Shown piece by piece: positions 60,761-64,000 of a stretch of 64,000 nt of DNA; position 1 is the stretch's first letter; every line of letters starts with the position of its first letter. Below the pieces are notes generated by a model. It worked only from the letters and a program-made list of their open reading frames with translations. It did not search any database and was not told the origin of the DNA. This stretch comes from Pogonophryne albipinna. Taxonomy: Eukaryota; Chordata; Actinopteri; Perciformes; Artedidraconidae. The stretch is from contig CM053252.1 of assembly GCA_028583405.1 (NCBI GenBank), positions 37,545,240-37,609,239 on the forward strand, written 5' to 3'. Both the position numbers and the translations under genes were made by a program.

Positions 60761-60915
60761 TGAATTAAGTATCTATCTATATCCATCTATCTATCTGTCT
60801 GTCTATCTGCGGCCCCCGGGCCGCCATTTGCCCATCCCTGATCTATCTATATCCATCTATCTATCTGTCTATCTATCTATCTGTCTATCCATCCATCCAT
60901 CTGTCTGTCTATCTA

Positions 60916-60946
<31 letters not shown>

Positions 60947-61452
60947 CCATCTATCTATATCCATCTATCTGTCTATCCATCTATCTATCTATCCATCTAT
61001 CTATATCCATCTATCTATATCCATCTATCTGTCTATCTATCTATCTATCTATCTATCCATCTATCTATATCCATCTATCTGTCTATCTATCTATCTGTCT
61101 ATCCATCTATCTATCTGTCTATCTATCTATATCTATCTATATCCATCTATCCATCTGTCTATCTATCTGTCTATCCATCTGTCTATCCATCTGTCTATCC
61201 ATCTGTCTATCCATCCATCTATCTGTCTATCCATCTGTCTATCCATCTATCCATCTGTCTATCTATCTGTCTATCTGTCTATCTATCTATATCCATTTAT
61301 CTGTCTATCTATCTATCTATCTGTCTATCCATCTATCTGTCTATCCATCTATCCATCTGTCTATCTATCTATCCATCTATCCATCTGTCTATCCATCTGT
61401 CTATCTATCTGTCTATCCATCTATCCATCCATCTATCTATCCATCTATCCAT
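60761..61452 (+). repeat. ATCT/ATCC/GTCT tetranucleotide array
   Basis: About 690 bp of CTAT, CCAT and CTGT tetranucleotides in mixed order, broken near 60810-60838 by a non-repeat insert (GGCCCCCGGGCCGCCATTTG). The long open frame of Ile, Tyr, Leu and Ser repeats across it is an artefact. Confidence 0.98.
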
Positions 61453-61455
61453 GGT

Positions 61456-62060
61456 TCATCCATCTTACAAAGGTAAGAAAATAAGTCAGTGATGCTAACA
61501 CGAAGGAAAATAAAAATTAGAAATATGTAGAACTTAAAATGTATGGCCTTGTTTATCAGTAAGGGTGACAATGTAAGAGATGATTATGATGACATGTGAT
61601 AGTGTGTAACATTAAGCCCATGACAAAATAAATTAGAAAATGAAGGCTAAAGCTAACACTAGGAGTCAGTGACAATGTGTGCTAGTTAGCAAGCTAAACG
61701 ATTCATTAAATAATATTGAGATAAAGTAATGTTGACACATTCACTGCAGCAGAGCGTGAGGTGCAGCTCCAACACTGAGCTCTGCTCTGAATACCTAAAC
61801 ACCCAGTAGCCTACTAACAGAGCTCCGAGTTCACCCAGACACGTTTGTATCGCTGTAAAAGGCCCAATTCTAAACCACATCCTACCCACTCCCCCTCTGT
61901 GATGGAGTGAACTCCATCTGTAATCACACTCGCAGCTAAATGAGGCTCTCTTCTTCCAGATGGAGGGCGTAAAAACAGCAGCAAGCTTTGGAACAAACTC
62001 CAGCATGTCGTTGTGTCCCTGGGCAAGACACTTCACCCCAAATTGCTTCTGTGGGGAAGC
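61456..62060. other. Non-coding
   Basis: Nothing firm. A dispersed motif TGTCCCTGGGCAAGACACTT (about 62012-62031) also occurs in similar form near 2690. Confidence 0.4.
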
Positions 62061-62068
62061 GTCTAACA

Positions 62069-63243
62069 CAGGGGTGCCCAACCTTTTTTGAACCGAGAGC
62101 TACTTTTAAAGTTGCCAGTCTGCCGAGATCTACCAGTCCAAATAGAGAGGCGTAGCCATTACTGACAGCCTACTGCCAGGTACATACACACTTCTACTTG
62201 TATAAAACTGACCTTTGTACGATTAATACTTCATAAAATACTGCATATCCTTTATCTTACCTCTTTCTAATCTACACACATACAAGTATTTAACTGAAGT
62301 TACACAACAGTGTTGTTGATACAGAGTTGGAGTTTATTCACACGTCACTACAGTGGGTAATGTTTTCAAGAAACATTGATCAGTGCTGCCACATATGACA
62401 CAGGAAAAAGAGAAAAGACTCTGAACCCTTTCTTTGCCATTATATAAAAATAGCGTTGCTACAAAAGTATAAATTAGGCTTACTAATAAGACAACTCAGA
62501 TCTGAAGCTACACAGGAATCTGCTGCCAAAGTGCAATAAAAAAGACAACATTAATAGAATCAAACCCTTATTTTGTGCATTTTAGTAGAGTATAAAAATA
62601 AATGCCTTTAAAATAGGATGCAAGCAACACTAGTTTCTTAACCTGAATTGATAATAGACTATAATCAATTTAAGTTTGCATTGTTATACCATTTTGTACA
62701 ATAATTATAATGAATCCCTCAACTTTTGGGAGCGTAGGGCAGAATTAGGAGGGAATTCCGTCTCGTAGCGTTTGTGCACTGTTTTGAAATGCCGCTCCTA
62801 GATTACCCTTCTTCGATAAAGCCACGCTCGCATTGCAGATGAGACAGATGGACTTTGAATTGGAATAGATACAAAAGTAATCATCCTCCCACTCGGAGTG
62901 AAAATTATATATGTTGGGCTTTTTTGCTTCTGCCATAATTACGGTCTTGTGTGTGTGCGGACTGTCACTCCTGTTGAGTGTTGACACCATAGGTTGACAC
63001 GGACAACGTCAGAGAAATAGTGCCCACTGCCCACCAGCCACGCCCCGACACATGGGGTCACGCCGGCCAATCACAAAGCTTTGATGCGTTCAAGTGCATT
63101 ATTCTGGCACAGGAAGATTATGTTATAGGACATTAACGATAAAACAGAATATTGTTGTTCTATTTTTAGACACATCTCACGATCGACTGGGAATCTCCCC
63201 GCGATCGACCGGTCGATCGCGATCGACTGGTTGGACACCCCTG
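62069..63243 (-). mobile_element. Deleted hAT transposon with GTCTAACA duplication
   Basis: The ends CAGGGGTGCCCAACC and GGTTGGACACCCCTG are inverted repeats, with the perfect 8-bp duplication GTCTAACA at 62061-62068 and 63244-63251. Near the right end the motif CGATCGACTGG repeats. Only the N-terminus of the transposase remains. Confidence 0.92.
62745..62990 (-). pseudogene. hAT transposase N-terminal fragment (BED-type zinc finger)
   Basis: The minus-strand sequence FHSEWEDDYFCIYSNSKSIC and then LICNASVALSKKGNL is the N-terminal finger of hAT transposases related to host GTF2IRD2/ZBED-type genes. The finger's His pair is lost by a frame change after KGNL, and the rest of the gene is deleted. 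Confidence 0.8.
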
Positions 63244-63251
63244 GTCTAACA

Positions 63252-64000
63252 AGTAACATGTAATGTAATATGTTTAACAATAAATCGTGGTAGGCCTAAC
63301 CATTAAGTTGTTAACATCTGTATGTCGATATTAAATGTCTATCTTGTTGTGCAGTTTATCAGTAAATGTTTGCAGGAACTATTTGTAAACAGCGTGTTTC
63401 CTGACGGACACACAGCGTTCGGTCGGTCAGGTAGTGAAGCAGGTGAAGTCAGGTGATGCAGACTCGCTGTTGGAGGGCTTGATAACCCAATCCCCTTCCA
63501 CACTCGTTGGTTTGGAACAGCACTTAATGTGGCGGACCCTCCGGACGAACAAACAAACGGAGGGGTAGGAGTAGGGAGCAGTTTGGAATTAGCCCTTTAT
63601 CAAACTCATCATGAAGTGTGGTCTTGTGCTTTGGGAGGTTGCCTCCTTTTTTTTAGCTTTAAGAGGAAATAATGGACAACAAGGTTTGGCAATCGTTAGA
63701 TGTCACATTTAATGTTTTCACCATTATTCTTTCGATGGAACCTTTAACACTTCCCATATGACAACTAATATTTAGTCATTAAGTTTGATTTACAGTGCTT
63801 GAACGCAGAGTTTATTAGATACATCTATGTACTGTATATACTGCAAGTTTTATTCAAATTACAATGCATCTGATTAAAACATCAAATATACAAACATTGT
63901 ATAAGACAGCAAATTATGAATCCAAAGAGTAGTAGTTGCTGCGTTGGGGTTAGTGTAACACACATTTGTCAGTTATTACTCTACAATTTTTCAAAATGAG
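63252..64000. other. Non-coding, nothing recognised
   Basis: No supported gene, RNA or element end to the window edge. Confidence 0.45.

Noticed and set aside
60723..61484. 253-codon open frame of Ile/Tyr/Leu/Ser repeats
   Set aside because: It is translation of the ATCT/ATCC tetranucleotide array; there is no non-repeat domain.

Overview
This window is teleost fish nuclear DNA, most likely from a percomorph. The evidence is split vertebrate-type genes with GT-AG introns, long CA and ATCT/ATCC repeats, and a dense load of fish-type transposons: a Rex3-like RTE LINE ending in GATG repeats, L2-type LINEs, Tc1, hAT elements with 8-bp target duplications, and TTAA-flanked MITEs. There is nothing bacterial or viral about the gene layout.

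Two host genes can be reconstructed, both on the + strand. NLRX1, a mitochondrial NOD-like receptor, occupies 4965-15817 as ten coding exons. They join in a single open frame of 977 codons, close to the 975 residues of the human protein. The gene starts with a basic presequence exon, followed by the NACHT ATPase, the leucine-rich repeats and the C-terminal helical region. PDZD3 (NHERF4), a PDZ scaffold, occupies 25560-43023 as nine coding exons (400 codons). PDZ1 to PDZ3 are present; no PDZ4 exon was found in the remaining 21 kb. NLRX1 next to PDZD3 in the same orientation matches the order I recall from human 11q23.3, which supports orthology. The two products are not known to act together.

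Layout: 1-4960 holds a LINE 3-prime fragment, a hairpin-like MITE, a candidate NLRX1 5-prime leader exon, a TTAA MITE and a LINE tail. 4965-17000 is NLRX1 with its 3-prime region. 17000-25500 is intergenic and mostly transposons, including a three-level nest (a Tc1 element inside a LINE inside a TTAA MITE, 20030-24335). 25546-43023 is PDZD3; its 11.6-kb fifth intron is almost wholly mobile DNA, with a multi-level nest at 30444-36489 and an L2 LINE at 37775-40592. 43192-48979 is a 5.8-kb fold-back element with 0.6-kb arms. 49000-57500 contains a minisatellite, three long CA/TG tracts, hAT derivatives and further inverted repeats. 57985-59800 is a tandem array of roughly 146-bp monomers, each carrying an RFX X-box-like motif. 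60430-60590 resembles a core promoter and first exon, 60761-61452 is a tetranucleotide array, and 62069-63243 is a hAT derivative.

All gene models are conceptual translations read by eye. Family names rest on remembered protein features, not on searches.
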